Assembly: GCA_023391105.1 (NCBI GenBank)
Contig: JAEWBO010000006.1
Span: 62,001 to 126,000, forward strand
Source: Bacillota bacterium
GTDB taxonomy: Bacteria > Bacillota > Clostridia > Christensenellales > SZUA-584
DNA length: 64,000 bases
Direction of reading: 5' to 3'
Below are positions 43,523-51,402 of this stretch, piece after piece. Made by a program: the position numbers and the translations under genes. Below the pieces are notes generated by a model. The model was given only the letters and a program-made list of their open reading frames with translations. It was not told the DNA's origin and ran no database searches. How positions within the stretch are numbered: position 1 is the first letter of the stretch; every line of letters starts with the position of its first letter.

Positions 43523-45222
43523 ATCTTTTCACCTCCGGGAATGGGCATTGTCAGCCAGACTCGGCAGCCTTGTTTGGGCGCAGAATCAACACGCAGCACT
43601 GCGCCGATCTCCGCTGCGCGTTCCTGCATAATCTTTAGCCCGAAAGCGTCGGAAGCACGAGGACGCGCATAATCAAAGCCTTCGCCGTTGTCTTCCACGG
43701 ACAGTAACAGCTTGCCTTCTTCGCATTTTGCTGCTAACCAGACTTGCGAGGCCCCCGCATGCTTCTGCACGTTGTTTAGGGCTTCCTTGGCTATGCTGAG
43801 CAGTTGGATCTGCGTATACGTGCTGATTTCTGCCCAATCAAAATCTATTTTCAATTCTATGGATATGCCGGATCGCTTTTCAAACTCCAGTATGTCGGTG
43901 CGCAATGACGCGATGAGACTATCGTCGGATGCGGATACACTGCGGGCGTTTTTGATATATGACCGCAGCTGTTCGTGTGCTGTTTGAGTGACATCCACAA
44001 GGCGGCATAGCCGTTCATTGATCATATCAACACCGCTGTCAGCCAGTTCTCTTTGTATGCCCTGCGCCTGGAGATTGATGAACCCCAGTATTTGTCCGAG
44101 ATTATCGTGCAGATCGCGCGCCATCTGTTCCTTTTCCCGTGAAGCGGTCAGCCTGAGCTGCTGCGCCAGATGTCGTTGCTGAGCCTTTTTCTTTTCGGTC
44201 ACCTCATACACCATGGCAAGCCGTCCAAGCAGCGCACCTTTGCTGCCGGTAAGTGGAGAAAAAATGGCTTCGTACACTCGCGTGACATTCAGCTCAGTCC
44301 TTCGGAATTCGGTATGTGTTATGCTTCTGTTTAGACAGGCGCTTGAGAATTCGGGGCTGCTGCAAAAAACATCCGCCGCATTACGTCCGTTGGCCAGCTT
44401 GGCAGAGACACCCGTAATTTTTTCCAGCGCGGGATTTACGTCCAATATTCGGTCTTGCAGATCCATCACCAGCACGCCTGCATCCATGCTCTCAATCACC
44501 GTGGCACGTGCCAGCGGAACCAGATCAAACATTTTATAACGAAATATCGCCACGGCCATCATCAAGCCCGCAGGGCCAAAGAATACGGGCGTCAAATCGA
44601 TGCCTTTGGCAGGGCTCAGGCCCGCAATATAAAGTATGTTTGGCACGACAATAAGACTGACACCAACAAGAAGGAGCATGGCCTGCTTGCGGTAAACAGT
44701 TTTTCGATATATGACTGCTCTGACCAGCATCGTGAATGCGGCAATATTGATGATATGCTGATAAGTCGCGTGAATATAAAAAGCCGGACCATATCGTTTG
44801 GCAATCACGGGAAAAGCTCCGCTGGTATCAAGACGAAAATCGTAGCGCATCAGGCCGTGATGACCGTCTGTCCATACGAGCGCGATAATGATCACGGGCA
44901 ATAACAGCAACCACCAAAAGGTTCTTTTTTGCAGCCATTTATCATATCCTGTGAAGCGCATGCACAACGCAAACAAGGCCAGCGGCGAGAAGCAATACGC
45001 AAAATACTGAACGTTGGCCCAAAAGAGCTTGGTGGCAAGGTCCACCCCGGACATTTCCAGCGCGTTTCCGCCCGACCAGACTGTGACAAGCAGCATGCTT
45101 GTGATGAAACTGGCGGCGCACTTGGAATGATGCTGCCTGGCAAACGCATAGATACCGAGCGTAAGCGTCACAGCAGAAGAAGTCATGAGTGGCCATATGT
45201 ATGGAGTATATTGAAATTGCAC
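43519..45222 (-). CDS. NarL-type sensor kinase with 7TM input and PAS domain
   Basis: A 567-residue membrane kinase. Seven hydrophobic helices occupy about 8-228 and match the N-terminal 7TM region of histidine kinases. A PAS domain (about 240-345; ESMDAGVLVMDLQDRILDVN, PLTG) follows. The HisKA_3 dimerisation helix has the phospho-acceptor in MARDLHDNLGQILGF (about residue 372). The HATPase domain has the N box IAKEALNNVQKHA, then EDNGEGFD and FGLKIMQERA. The start is GTG at 45222, with AAGGGAACC upstream; an ATG 12 codons on is an alternative but would cut the first helix. It pairs with the regulator just downstream. The input signal is unknown; there is no large extracellular domain. Confidence 0.92.
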   Translation of the reverse strand: MQFQYTPYIWPLMTSSAVTLTLGIYAFARQHHSKCAASFITSMLLVTVWSGGNALEMSGVDLATKLFWANVQYFAYCFSPLALFALCMRFTGYDKWLQKRTFWWLLLLPVIIIALVWTDGHHGLMRYDFRLDTSGAFPVIAKRYGPAFYIHATYQHIINIAAFTMLVRAVIYRKTVYRKQAMLLLVGVSLIVVPNILYIAGLSPAKGIDLTPVFFGPAGLMMAVAIFRYKMFDLVPLARATVIESMDAGVLVMDLQDRILDVNPALEKITGVSAKLANGRNAADVFCSSPEFSSACLNRSITHTEFRRTELNVTRVYEAIFSPLTGSKGALLGRLAMVYEVTEKKKAQQRHLAQQLRLTASREKEQMARDLHDNLGQILGFINLQAQGIQRELADSGVDMINERLCRLVDVTQTAHEQLRSYIKNARSVSASDDSLIASLRTDILEFEKRSGISIELKIDFDWAEISTYTQIQLLSIAKEALNNVQKHAGASQVWLAAKCEEGKLLLSVEDNGEGFDYARPRASDAFGLKIMQERAAEIGAVLRVDSAPKQGCRVWLTMPIPGGEKI

Positions 45223-45294
45223 CTTTCGGTTCCCTTCATGAATGCTTCATAGTGTGATTATATAAGTTTAAATATAGCCATTTCAAGATAAAAT

Positions 45295-45477
45295 TTATAA
45301 AGATGTATTTTTTAAAGAGCTTCTTGGTTCATTTGGAATAAAAGTATTGAGTATATCCTTTACATTGATACTTTCAATATAATCAGAAATACTCGCTTGA
45401 TTCATTTTTGAGCATAAAAAAGACATCTCACATTGAAACGTCAGTAAACTTTGATAAAGGCAATCACTTAAAATCAC
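45295..45477 (-). CDS. Small hypothetical protein downstream of the HIRAN gene
   Basis: A 60-codon frame starting with GTG that overlaps the HIRAN stop by four bases (GTGA). It resembles nothing I know. Translational coupling to the upstream gene is the only argument for it. The residue mix (Ser, Ile, Asn, Cys) fits the A/T-rich surroundings. It may equally be a chance frame. Confidence 0.25.
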   Translation of the reverse strand: MILSDCLYQSLLTFQCEMSFLCSKMNQASISDYIESINVKDILNTFIPNEPRSSLKNTSL

Positions 45478-45941
45478 TCATTCTTAAGGAAAATCTCTAT
45501 AGACATACCAAGAACAAGAGTATATTTTCTTTTTAAATATAACCGTGCGAACAATTCTTTACCACAATCCATTAGCTGTGCAGGTATCACATTGTACTTC
45601 TTCGGGATATAACCGAGCTTAATACCTGACTTGTTATATATAGCAATGGCGTTTGTATCATATTGATTCAGGGGCTCTCGTATGAGTTCAAGTTTATCCC
45701 CAACAGATGTACTCTCATCCGCCCCTCTTAAGTTCTCAATAAACCCTGAACCCGCGATGTTAACGAAGTCTAAGAAGATACCACCTTCCCATTCAGGATT
45801 AGCAGATCTGTATTCCTTTACTTCCTGAAATAATCGTGTAAAATTGTTTTGCTTGACTGCCGGCTTATTGTTATCTTGTTCATCTGATGTGATTGTGTTT
45901 GGTTCGATCGCAGCTGTTAAAACTATTTCTTTCTTATCCAA
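45474..45941 (-). CDS. HIRAN-domain protein
   Basis: A 155-residue protein whose C-terminal part (about 55-150) matches the HIRAN domain. FLDFVNIAGSGFIENLRGAD, LIREPLNQYDTNAIAIY and KLGYIPKKYNVIPAQLMDCG carry the characteristic GxxF, EP-x-N-x-D-x-N-A-I and G-Y-(I/L)-P elements. HIRAN is a DNA 3'-end or damaged-DNA recognition domain in eukaryotic HLTF. Stand-alone bacterial HIRAN proteins are common and little characterised. The N-terminal 50 residues are polar and probably flexible. The start appears to be TTG at 45941, since no ATG or GTG lies between it and the upstream in-frame stop. It overlaps the preceding gene by 19 bases, so the two form a unit. Confidence 0.75.
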   Translation of the reverse strand: MDKKEIVLTAAIEPNTITSDEQDNNKPAVKQNNFTRLFQEVKEYRSANPEWEGGIFLDFVNIAGSGFIENLRGADESTSVGDKLELIREPLNQYDTNAIAIYNKSGIKLGYIPKKYNVIPAQLMDCGKELFARLYLKRKYTLVLGMSIEIFLKNE

Positions 45942-46282
45942 ATAATCTTCTTTAGTAACTGTATCATTGGCGTTTCCTGGTTAAGCACTTCATTTTTCTT
46001 TTGATGGGATATGGCCTGCTGCTTGATTATTAAATAAATGATTAGGCCAATCAAAACAATACTGCCAATAACGATTAACGCAGCCACTATGTTTTGAATC
46101 GCCAAAGCGACAAGGATGACTATGATTATCGTTGAAGGGACTGTCCCGCAGCCTTTACCACCGGATGGGCAACCGCCTCCGCCTCCGCCGCTTGTTTGGG
46201 TATACGTGTAGTAATTATCAACATTGCTTTTCCATGAGCCTCCGCTGTTAAATCCGCCACCGCCTCCAAAGAAATCTGACAT
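45923..46282 (-). CDS. Small membrane protein with Gly-rich N terminus
   Basis: A 119-residue protein of unknown function. The N terminus (1-45) is Gly/Ser-rich (FFGGGGGFNSGGSW, SGGGGGGCPSGGKGCG) with two Cys. It is followed by a long hydrophobic region (about 49-88) able to form two tight helices or one long one, and a basic tail (LLKKIIWIRKK). AGAGGAAGGTG precedes the ATG. Its end overlaps the HIRAN-domain gene by 19 bases in a different frame. The tight overlap suggests co-translation, or that a frameshift could join the two into one membrane-bound HIRAN protein. No classical slippery sequence is visible. Confidence 0.6.
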   Translation of the reverse strand: MSDFFGGGGGFNSGGSWKSNVDNYYTYTQTSGGGGGGCPSGGKGCGTVPSTIIIVILVALAIQNIVAALIVIGSIVLIGLIIYLIIKQQAISHQKKNEVLNQETPMIQLLKKIIWIRKK

Positions 46283-46679
46283 GCCATCACCTTCCTCTTA
46301 TTGTTAATATCGCATACTATGTGTACAAAAAGAGGGACAGTAATTATTGACCTCAAGCCCTTAAGCCTCAATAGCAATACGGCAATTGTTCATAAGAATC
46401 CATTTTTAGATCATACATAATATCCTGAAAGTCCTCCAAAAACTCATTTAGATAGACTTCCTTCAGTTCTTTCTCCTCACAGTTTGAACTTATGTGCTAT
46501 TTTCTCCACACTTCACAATATGGGTTTTTAACTATTTGCAATCTTGCTAATTCACTAATTACGGTATACATTGTTTAATCTATTTAAACACAAAAACCCG
46601 GTATGTCCGGGTCTTTGTGTGCTAACATATGAAATGATCAAACTCAGGAGAGCTTAAGGTGCAATTGCGGGCAGCCGCG
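46283..46679. other. A/T-rich intergenic region
   Basis: A 397-base gap between the Gly-rich membrane protein gene and the AraC gene end. It contains the AraC terminator (46588-46620) and otherwise A/T-rich sequence. I see no gene or other structure with support. Confidence 0.4.
46588..46620 (-). terminator. Intrinsic terminator after the AraC-family gene
   Basis: CCGGGT/ACCCGG with flanking ACACAAA/TTTGTGT arms (46588-46601 with 46607-46620) and a 5-base loop. On the minus strand the descending arm includes TTTTT. It lies about 60 bases past the gene end. Confidence 0.7.
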
Positions 46680-47435
46680 CTATACGATGGATATATTTTT
46701 GCTTCCTCGCTGGTACGTCATCGGCGTAAAAGATGTAAACCGTTTGAACTTGTGAATAAAATGTGCCTGATCATAATAGCCGAGCTTGCTGTACACATTA
46801 TCGTCCTCTCCGGCACTTATCATTTCAATCGCCTGCTGCAATCTGATTATATCCGCGTACTTTTTAATGGACATGCCAAGGCTGCTTTTAAAAATTCGGT
46901 CAGTATAGCGGTGGCTGTAGCCAAGCGTGTCGATCAGCTCCGACACATTGAGATACCCGTCGCTTTTCCTCACAGCGCTGATTACAAACTTGGTTATGAC
47001 ATGTGACGGGGCGTATGTGGGGTGAAACCCGTTTAAAAACACATCGCGTTTGACGCTTAAGGGGGTGTCTTTGCATAGCTGTTCAAGGATACCTTCGATT
47101 TTTATATAGTTATCCAGCGGGTAGCGCCGTCCAATGATGTCCGCCATGTCTTTCTTCAAAAAATCAGGAATCATACCCGGCTCAAACTTAACGCCAAAGC
47201 AGCGCTCGCACGTGCTGGCTTGTGAGATGTCCCCCTCTAAAAAGCTTCCGCAAACATACGCTTCACAGATATTGTTACGCCATACAAACTGAATGTCGAT
47301 GCAACCGTCAGGGATCGCCACGATCTCGCATTGATTTGGATTCACAATTTCATAAAATTTGTTGAACAAACGGCCATCGGCCTTTATTTCACTGTATTTG
47401 ATATTGGCCTTGATACAAAACGTCTTGAGATTCAT
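46680..47435 (-). CDS. AraC-family transcriptional regulator
   Basis: A 251-residue regulator. The N-terminal half (about 1-125) contains IPDGCIDIQFVW and GVKFEPGMIPDFL, features of the DUF6597-type N domain of a subgroup of AraC proteins. The C-terminal DNA-binding domain (about 140-245) has two helix-turn-helix motifs: VSELIDTLGYSHRYTDRIFK and YSKLGYYDQAHFIHKFKRFT, then FTPMTYQ. GGAGGG precedes the ATG. It lies 80 bases downstream of the iron alcohol dehydrogenase with a hairpin between. It could regulate that gene or the wider amine operon; its inducer is unknown. Confidence 0.9.
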   Translation of the reverse strand: MNLKTFCIKANIKYSEIKADGRLFNKFYEIVNPNQCEIVAIPDGCIDIQFVWRNNICEAYVCGSFLEGDISQASTCERCFGVKFEPGMIPDFLKKDMADIIGRRYPLDNYIKIEGILEQLCKDTPLSVKRDVFLNGFHPTYAPSHVITKFVISAVRKSDGYLNVSELIDTLGYSHRYTDRIFKSSLGMSIKKYADIIRLQQAIEMISAGEDDNVYSKLGYYDQAHFIHKFKRFTSFTPMTYQRGSKNISIV

Positions 47436-47460
47436 ACGGTCCCTCCTTCTCTATTTCATA

Positions 47461-47500
47461 AACAACGGCGTCAATAGCTTTCGCTGTTAACGCCGTTGTT
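47461..47500 (-). terminator. Stem-loop between the alcohol dehydrogenase and AraC genes
   Basis: AACAACGGCGT (47461-47471) pairs perfectly with ACGCCGTTGTT (47490-47500), with a partly paired 18-base loop. There is no strong T run, so termination may be partial and some transcription could reach the AraC gene. Confidence 0.6.
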
Positions 47501-47515
47501 ACCAACTCTCGGGTT

Positions 47516-48625
47516 CTAGTGACACTTTCCCACCTGTTTCCACAGCTGCTTAATTTGCTGTTCGGTGACAGGGCCTGCCGTATTGGCGAGCGTGCCTTTT
47601 TGCAGCAGCGATTGCTGCGTATAAAGATCAACTTCCTCGCAGCTTAAAACAGGCGGTTGACCAACCAAAGCCGCCATCGCTTGCTCACACACGTTTAAAT
47701 CCTTTAAGCCCATGCAAACAAGCGCCTTTTGCACCTTATCCTTGCGAAATTGCATGCAGTACTTTAAGTATTCACTCATAAGCAGCCCGTTTGCCAAGCC
47801 GTGCGGTATATCTTTATAATATGTATAGCAGTAACCCATGCCATGCACCGCCGTCACGCCAACCTGTGAAATGACGATGCCGCCAAGCAGCGACGCATAC
47901 AACAGCTTTTCACGTGTCGCAACGTCAAATTCGCCATCTATCAAATTGCTGATGCACGAGCCAAACGCCGCCAACGCTTCTAAAGCGAGGCAATCCGCAA
48001 TGGCCGTGCTCCTGTTTCCAAGGTATCCTTCCAGCGCGTGTGAAAACGCATCGACAGCGGTGCTCACCGTTACGTTCTTTGCGAGCGTCATCGTATATTT
48101 CACGTCTAGCAGCGCGCACACCGGAATCACAAGCGGGCTTGCAAAAGCCAGCTTTGTCTGTAAATCATTGCGCACCAGCACGCTGTATTGCGTGACCTCG
48201 CTGCCAGTACCCGCCGTTGTGGGAACCGCCGCCACCGGAAGCGCTTTGGTATATTCGTTTTTGAATATGTCCCGCACATCCATCTGTGGATTCGCCGCCA
48301 AGACTGCTACCGCTTTGGCTGCGTCAATCGGCGAGCCGCCGCCAATGCCGATCACCAGCGTGGCGCCAAAATCCATGGCCAGCTTTGCCGCTGCCGCTGC
48401 CGTTTCCACCGAAGGATTGTTTTCTATTTCATCATAAATACAATAGGTCATACCCTGTGCATCAAGCGCCGCCGTGACGTCATCAAGCGCGCCGCAGGCC
48501 TTGGCGGAATATCTGCCCGTCAGCAATATGGCTTTATCTCCGTATGCCGCCAATGTCTGAGCATGGTTCTTCACACATTCCGATTCAAAATATATTTTTG
48601 TGGGCACGGCATATGAAAACTGCAT
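47516..48625 (-). CDS. Iron-containing alcohol dehydrogenase
   Basis: Cytosolic group III alcohol dehydrogenase, 369 residues, which reduces an aldehyde (or oxidises an alcohol) with NAD(P)H and ferrous iron. The dinucleotide loop GIGGGSPIDAAKAVA (about 92-106), the second signature PTTAGTGSEVT (about 135-145) and the metal-binding run DAFSHALEGYLGN, with later His in HGMGYCYTYY and DIPHGLANG, are all present. GGAG precedes the ATG. It is the last catabolic gene of the minus-strand series and is preceded by two palindromes (48651-48668, 48682-48701), so it may be controlled independently. In this context it could reduce an aldehyde from amine breakdown; the substrate is not known. Confidence 0.9.
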   Translation of the reverse strand: MQFSYAVPTKIYFESECVKNHAQTLAAYGDKAILLTGRYSAKACGALDDVTAALDAQGMTYCIYDEIENNPSVETAAAAAKLAMDFGATLVIGIGGGSPIDAAKAVAVLAANPQMDVRDIFKNEYTKALPVAAVPTTAGTGSEVTQYSVLVRNDLQTKLAFASPLVIPVCALLDVKYTMTLAKNVTVSTAVDAFSHALEGYLGNRSTAIADCLALEALAAFGSCISNLIDGEFDVATREKLLYASLLGGIVISQVGVTAVHGMGYCYTYYKDIPHGLANGLLMSEYLKYCMQFRKDKVQKALVCMGLKDLNVCEQAMAALVGQPPVLSCEEVDLYTQQSLLQKGTLANTAGPVTEQQIKQLWKQVGKCH

Positions 48626-48650
48626 TTTTTCTCCTGTGTTGTTTTAATCA

Positions 48651-48668
48651 TGTCAGACCGGTCCGACA
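48651..48668. promoter_or_regulatory. Hyphenated palindrome TGTC-N2-ACCGGT-N2-GACA, candidate operator
   Basis: TGTCAGACCGGTCCGACA lies 26 bases ahead of the alcohol dehydrogenase ATG. Its TGTC/GACA outer arms and central palindrome are of the kind bound by GntR/FCD dimers. The core ACCGGTC also occurs at 50410-50416, next to the GntR gene promoter. Confidence 0.5.
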
Positions 48669-48681
48669 TTCGTCGTATATA

Positions 48682-48701
48682 TTGCTTAATATTTTAAGCA
48701 A
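48682..48701. promoter_or_regulatory. Inverted repeat TTGCTTAA-N4-TTAAGCAA
   Basis: Two perfect 8-bp arms lie 57 bases upstream of the alcohol dehydrogenase start. No T run follows on either strand, so a protein-binding site is more likely than a terminator. TTGCTT on the minus strand could also serve as a -35 box. Confidence 0.4.
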
Positions 48702-48738
48702 CATTACAGCACTCGTATAGTAAAAATCAGCCCTAAAA

Positions 48739-49626
48739 TCATCCGTGCTGCTTGCGCGCATTGCGGCTGAGACTCAATACGGCGAGCATAACCAGCAGTG
48801 CGCCCACTGCCGTAGAAAAAGTCATCATCTCATGATAAAAGGCCACGCTGATCGTTGTCGCCACCACCGGTTCAACGGATGCCAATACAGAGGCATTGCC
48901 TGTTTCTACACGATTAAGGCCAGTTGTATACAACAAATATGGCAGCGCACTGACGACGAGCCCCATCAGCACCACGGCCAGCACGGATTCGGGCATTGTC
49001 ATTACGCCAGCGATCAGCTGCAGATCGACATATGGCATCGACCCGACGCACGCGATAACAAATGTGTAGGTAATCACTGTATACGCATGATACCGACGCA
49101 GCGCATATCTGCTGAATATGCTGTAAAGCGCATATCCAAAGCCCGAGCCCAAGCCCAACATTACCGCGCCGATATTTGCGCCGCCTTCCGAAGCCACACC
49201 GGATACAAGCACACATCCGCCAAACGCCAAAGACAACGCGACCAGCTTTTTTAACGTAAGCCTTTCCTTGAACAAAACAGCAGACAGGAGCATCACAAAA
49301 ATCGGCGCTGTATAAAGCAGAATCGCCGCCATCGAAAGCGATGTCTGGACGATTGTCTGAAAATAACAGTAGTTAAAAAAAACAATACTGCAAAGGCCTG
49401 TGCCGATAAACATCCATGAATCCCTCAAACGGATTTTTAGCATTGAGCGGTGCCTTATCAGCATAAAGATCAGCATGACGGCTGCGGTTATCATTGCCCG
49501 AACAAAGGTGATTGCCATGGCCGATGTGCCAAACGCATCCAGCCATCTGACGAACACGCCCATCATACCCCAAAGGCTGCCGGCTGCGATGATAAATAGT
49601 GGCGGCAGCAATTGTTTTTTCTTCAT
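48739..49626 (-). CDS. EamA/DMT-family transporter
   Basis: A 295-residue inner-membrane protein with ten predicted helices in two EamA repeats (about 8-140 and about 155-288). The drug/metabolite transporter pattern is seen in IIAAGSLWGMMGVFVRWL near the N terminus, LLYTAPIFVMLLSAVLFKE, and VASVEPVVATTISVAFYHE in the second half. Family members export or import amino acids and other metabolites. GAGAGG precedes the ATG. It sits between the GntR regulator and the alcohol dehydrogenase on the same strand, suggesting export of an end product or uptake of a related compound. The direction and cargo cannot be told from sequence. Confidence 0.88.
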   Translation of the reverse strand: MKKKQLLPPLFIIAAGSLWGMMGVFVRWLDAFGTSAMAITFVRAMITAAVMLIFMLIRHRSMLKIRLRDSWMFIGTGLCSIVFFNYCYFQTIVQTSLSMAAILLYTAPIFVMLLSAVLFKERLTLKKLVALSLAFGGCVLVSGVASEGGANIGAVMLGLGSGFGYALYSIFSRYALRRYHAYTVITYTFVIACVGSMPYVDLQLIAGVMTMPESVLAVVLMGLVVSALPYLLYTTGLNRVETGNASVLASVEPVVATTISVAFYHEMMTFSTAVGALLVMLAVLSLSRNARKQHG

Positions 49627-49689
49627 GTCCAGCCTCTCTGGTTTATCGCAAGAAAATGAAACCCATTGATATATGGCTTTTGCCGGCTT

Positions 49690-50355
49690 TTATGTACCAA
49701 TGAGCTTACCGTATGAATGCATATGCGAAGCGAAAGCCGCTTCGAGCTCTGCTTTATCCTTAAGCTTAAACGCCTCGATAATGTTGCGATGCTCGCACTG
49801 CGCATTCTTTCTGATCTCAACGTCGCCTTCAAAAAGTAGCTTTCGGTTTGTGACGTTGTTGAGTATCTGCGCAATAATTTCAATGAGCCTGTTGCCCGTA
49901 CTTCTTGCAAACTGCATATGAAACTCGGCATCAAGCGCTGAAAACGCCTGAATATCCATAATCGATTGCTCCATTTGGGCGTATATCGCCTCAAAGGCTT
50001 CAATGTCCTCAGGAGTCAAATCATTCAATATTAACCGGCCAACAGCCGCCTCAATCAGCTGCCGCGCCTGCATCACATCGTTTTTGTTGATATTGTGATA
50101 GTCGATCACATCTTCAAATTTGTCCGTCAGATAATCATCTTTGGGCAGTCTGATATAATTGCCCTTGCCCACGATCACCTTAATAAGCCCCTTTTCATCA
50201 AGCACGCGCATCGCCTCGCGTATCACCGCACGGCTCACGCCATAATTACTGGCGAGCTGCCTTTCAGAAGGAAGCTTTTCGCTTTCCTTGATCTCGCCGT
50301 TTCGTATTTGATTCTCTATTTGATTGGAAATAGATATATAAAACAGTTCTGACAT
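49690..50355 (-). CDS. GntR-family regulator, FCD (FadR-C) subgroup
   Basis: A 221-residue repressor-type protein. The N-terminal winged helix (about 5-70) reads LPSERQLASNYGVSRAVIRE, then LDEKGLIKVIVGKGNYI. The all-helical FCD ligand-binding domain (about 78-215) includes ARQLIEAAVGRLI and FHMQFARSTGN, with the His residues (FHMQ, EHRNI, SHMHSYG) that bind a metal in this family. The start is ATG 50355, with AAAGGAG 5 bases upstream. FCD regulators often respond to small carboxylates and control the neighbouring catabolic operon. It has its own promoter at 50374-50402 within the series, so it could be expressed without the upstream genes. Confidence 0.92.
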   Translation of the reverse strand: MSELFYISISNQIENQIRNGEIKESEKLPSERQLASNYGVSRAVIREAMRVLDEKGLIKVIVGKGNYIRLPKDDYLTDKFEDVIDYHNINKNDVMQARQLIEAAVGRLILNDLTPEDIEAFEAIYAQMEQSIMDIQAFSALDAEFHMQFARSTGNRLIEIIAQILNNVTNRKLLFEGDVEIRKNAQCEHRNIIEAFKLKDKAELEAAFASHMHSYGKLIGT

Positions 50356-50373
50356 ATGCACTCCTTTGAGACA

Positions 50374-50402
50374 ACTATATCCCCTTTGTTCGCCCAAGTC
50401 AA
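50374..50402 (-). promoter_or_regulatory. Internal promoter of the GntR gene
   Basis: On the minus strand, TTGACT (50402-50397), a 17-base spacer and TATAGT (50379-50374) lie just after the stop of the AEC gene. ACCGGTCAGGTCA (50410-50422) lies immediately upstream and may be an operator related to the one at 48651. Confidence 0.6.
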
Positions 50403-50423
50403 CGGCTCAACCGGTCAGGTCAC

Positions 50424-51344
50424 TCATGCGTTTAGCAGAAACAGAATAGCGGGAATTGTCACAATCATCAGCAGCATGGTTTGAATCACTGTTCTTACGG
50501 CATACTCCGAGTCACAGTCGCTTCTTTGAGCGTAAATCACGTTTAACGAACCGCACGGCAGTGCTGTCATCACCACGCACGTGGCCACCACAACTGAAGA
50601 CAAATTGAGCGTGCGCAGCACCAGCAAAAGAAGCACCGGAAACACGATGAGACGCAGTGCCGATACAATATACGAATATCCGTCCTTCAATATGGACGGC
50701 AGCTTGATTGTTGCGAGACTTGCGCCGATAATCAGCATTGATATCGGCACTGTCGCACCGCTGATTGTCGACAGCGTGGAGACCACTGTGCTTGGCAGCC
50801 TCAGCGGCGACACAAATATGCCTATGGAGATGACAGATACGATTGTGACCACATTCGTGTACAGGTTTTTTGGCCGAAATCTTGTCTTAACGCCGTCCAG
50901 CTTGCTGATGCCGTAGGTGAAGAAGAAAAGCTGATACAGCAGGTTGTAGATCACAGCGTACAAAAAGCCTTCGTCACCGAAAAGCTCTTTGATAATCGGA
51001 AACCCGAGAAAAGCGGTATTTGCAAACACGGCCATCGTGACAAACACGCTCCTGCGCAGCTTGCTGATGGGCAGCACCTTGCTGATCAGCACCGAAAAAA
51101 TAATGGCAAACACATAATATCCAAGGGCAATTGCCGCAGTCAGCAACAGGTTCTGGCGTGCTTGTGTTGTCAGTACGGCATTTGCCGATGCGAGTATGCT
51201 CACCGGCAAAAACGCTTTGAGCAAAAGATCGTTGAGCCCCTTTTGCAGATCATTGGTGATAATATTCTTTTTACGAAGGACGAACCCCAAGGCCAGCATG
51301 ATGATGATTTTCACAAACAGGTCGGCCATCGATTGCAGAGGCAT
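50424..51344 (-). CDS. AEC-family (auxin efflux carrier) transporter
   Basis: A 306-residue membrane protein with about ten helices, in the auxin efflux carrier/malonate transporter family. Typical segments are ALGFVLRKKNII at the N terminus, FANTAFLGFPII in the middle, ISMLIIGASLA and ALPCGSLNVIYAQ near the end. Bacterial members move small carboxylates such as malate or malonate. The start is ATG 51344 with AAAGGAG 7 bases upstream. Its position in the amine operon suggests export of an organic-acid product, or exchange with an incoming acid. This is inference. Confidence 0.88.
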   Translation of the reverse strand: MPLQSMADLFVKIIIMLALGFVLRKKNIITNDLQKGLNDLLLKAFLPVSILASANAVLTTQARQNLLLTAAIALGYYVFAIIFSVLISKVLPISKLRRSVFVTMAVFANTAFLGFPIIKELFGDEGFLYAVIYNLLYQLFFFTYGISKLDGVKTRFRPKNLYTNVVTIVSVISIGIFVSPLRLPSTVVSTLSTISGATVPISMLIIGASLATIKLPSILKDGYSYIVSALRLIVFPVLLLLVLRTLNLSSVVVATCVVMTALPCGSLNVIYAQRSDCDSEYAVRTVIQTMLLMIVTIPAILFLLNA

Positions 51345-51402
51345 TGGCAACTCCTTTGATAACAGTAAGATAACGAAGGCAATTCAAGGAACACCGCTGC
51401 CT

